Shown here piece by piece: positions 63,476 to 64,000 of a stretch of 64,000 bases of DNA (position 1 is the first letter of the stretch; every line of letters starts with the position of its first letter). Under the pieces are notes generated by a model. That model saw only the letters and a program-made list of their open reading frames with translations. It did not search any database and was not told the DNA's origin. Source of the stretch: an uncultured Pirellulaceae bacterium. Lineage in GTDB: Bacteria > Planctomycetota > Planctomycetia > Pirellulales > Pirellulaceae. The DNA lies in the NCBI GenBank assembly GCA_937941455.1, contig CALDHM010000001.1:53726-117725 (forward strand), in the 5' to 3' direction. The translations under genes were made by a program, and so were the position numbers.

Positions 63476-64000
63476 TTATTTCACTCGTACTGCTTCTCTT
63501 CCCCCAAGACCGCGTCCCCCGCCTACCAAATTTACCTCGGCGTAGCGCAGGATTGGCCCACTAGAGGGCAGTTGCGACAGCGATCGCCACGTCATTTTGG
63601 AGTGGGAAATGGCTCTGTAGAAAAGTATGCCGCACCAAAGGATCATGATGTTGTGCGTGAGAACCATGAGTCGCAGTTCTCTGGTTTGTGACCAGTAAGT
63701 TCTTTCTCGGATATGATTGCCCTGACGGCGTTTGATCATCGAGACCGTAGTTTCAATCTGGGCTCAGAGCCTGTAGCTATGTTGGTCGAATCGAGTCCGC
63801 ATGAGTCTCCTGTATTTGCCTCGCGCCGGTTGATCGGTGGGTCTGCCATGCGTCGCGGAAATGACCGTTCTGGCACCGATGACTTGTCTCGCAAATTCGT
63901 GGTTGGATTCTGAATCATAGCTCGCATCTGCAACCAACACTTTGACGCCAACACGACGGCGGGTTTGTGCTAACAAACTTTTGAGTTCATCCACATCGGG
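63476..64000 (-). pseudogene. IS4/IS5-type DDE transposase, interrupted by a stop codon
   Basis: A minus-strand frame reads, from the window end, VKVLVADASYDSE and GRPTDQPARGKY, then FDQHSYRL, where a TGA stop (63764-63766) lies. The same frame continues AQIETTVSMIKRRQGNHIRE and LMVLTHNIMILW. The expected residue at the stop would be Arg (CGA), so one C-to-T change explains it. The catalytic Glu lies after the stop, so the product is inactive. The 5' part extends past the window. IS inverted ends were not identified. Confidence 0.75.

Overview
The window reads as a chromosomal segment of a planctomycete, probably close to the Pirellulales. The basis is protein content, not a search: an HTTM-domain membrane protein, a DUF1080 (3-keto-disaccharide hydrolase) secreted protein, a protein with an LEPR-XLL-like N-terminal motif, a Suppressor-of-fused homologue, Ser/Thr kinase signalling, an ExbB/ExbD/VWA envelope operon, peptidase-MA-like secreted proteins and many secreted proteins without clear relatives. 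Genes are moderately GC-rich, about 50 are intact, and no rRNA, tRNA, CRISPR array or prophage was seen.

Layout. 1-3.1 kb: an unrecognised 3' fragment, an HTTM protein, then asd and truA. 3.1-8.4 kb (minus): a surface-polysaccharide group with two glycosyltransferases, a sulfotransferase, a large glycosyltransferase-like protein and a proline-rich secreted protein. 8.9-12.9 kb (plus): a secreted peptidase-like protein, an unknown protein, then hydroxypyruvate/glycerate dehydrogenase and glycerate kinase as an operon, followed by ferritin. 13.8-20.2 kb (minus): six tightly coupled genes combining a VWA protein with a TonB-like membrane helix, an ExbB channel, two ExbD subunits and two repeat-rich proteins. 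I regard this as the best candidate for an undescribed machine. 20.6-23.2 kb: a small protein, an acyltransferase and a small membrane protein. 23.9-28.7 kb: a Ski2-like helicase, then a predicted metallopeptidase translationally coupled to an ATP-grasp ligase. 28.8-29.2 kb: a frameshifted gene remnant. 29.4-31.0 kb: rpoD with a clear intrinsic terminator.

32-45 kb: a zinc-ribbon membrane protein, a Ser/Thr kinase with a degenerate receiver domain, a large secreted protein, a prenyltransferase-repeat protein, groES, purE-purK, small conserved-looking proteins and a NUDIX hydrolase. 45-54 kb: an ABC exporter whose permease carries a propeller-like insertion, a SUFU-domain protein, an LEPR-XLL-like secreted protein, and a divergent aldolase-like / PfkB kinase pair whose start codons overlap. 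54-56 kb: two secreted low-complexity proteins. 56-60.5 kb: a gyrA/gyrB-type topoisomerase pair. The end holds a thioesterase, a methyltransferase, the DUF1080 protein and a transposase interrupted by an in-frame stop.

Scattered through intergenic DNA are six related elements of about 100 bp (one longer and split) with ends resembling TTAGGCTTTGT. Two of them supply the stop codon of the adjacent gene. All functional calls rest on motifs read from the sequence. No database search was run.
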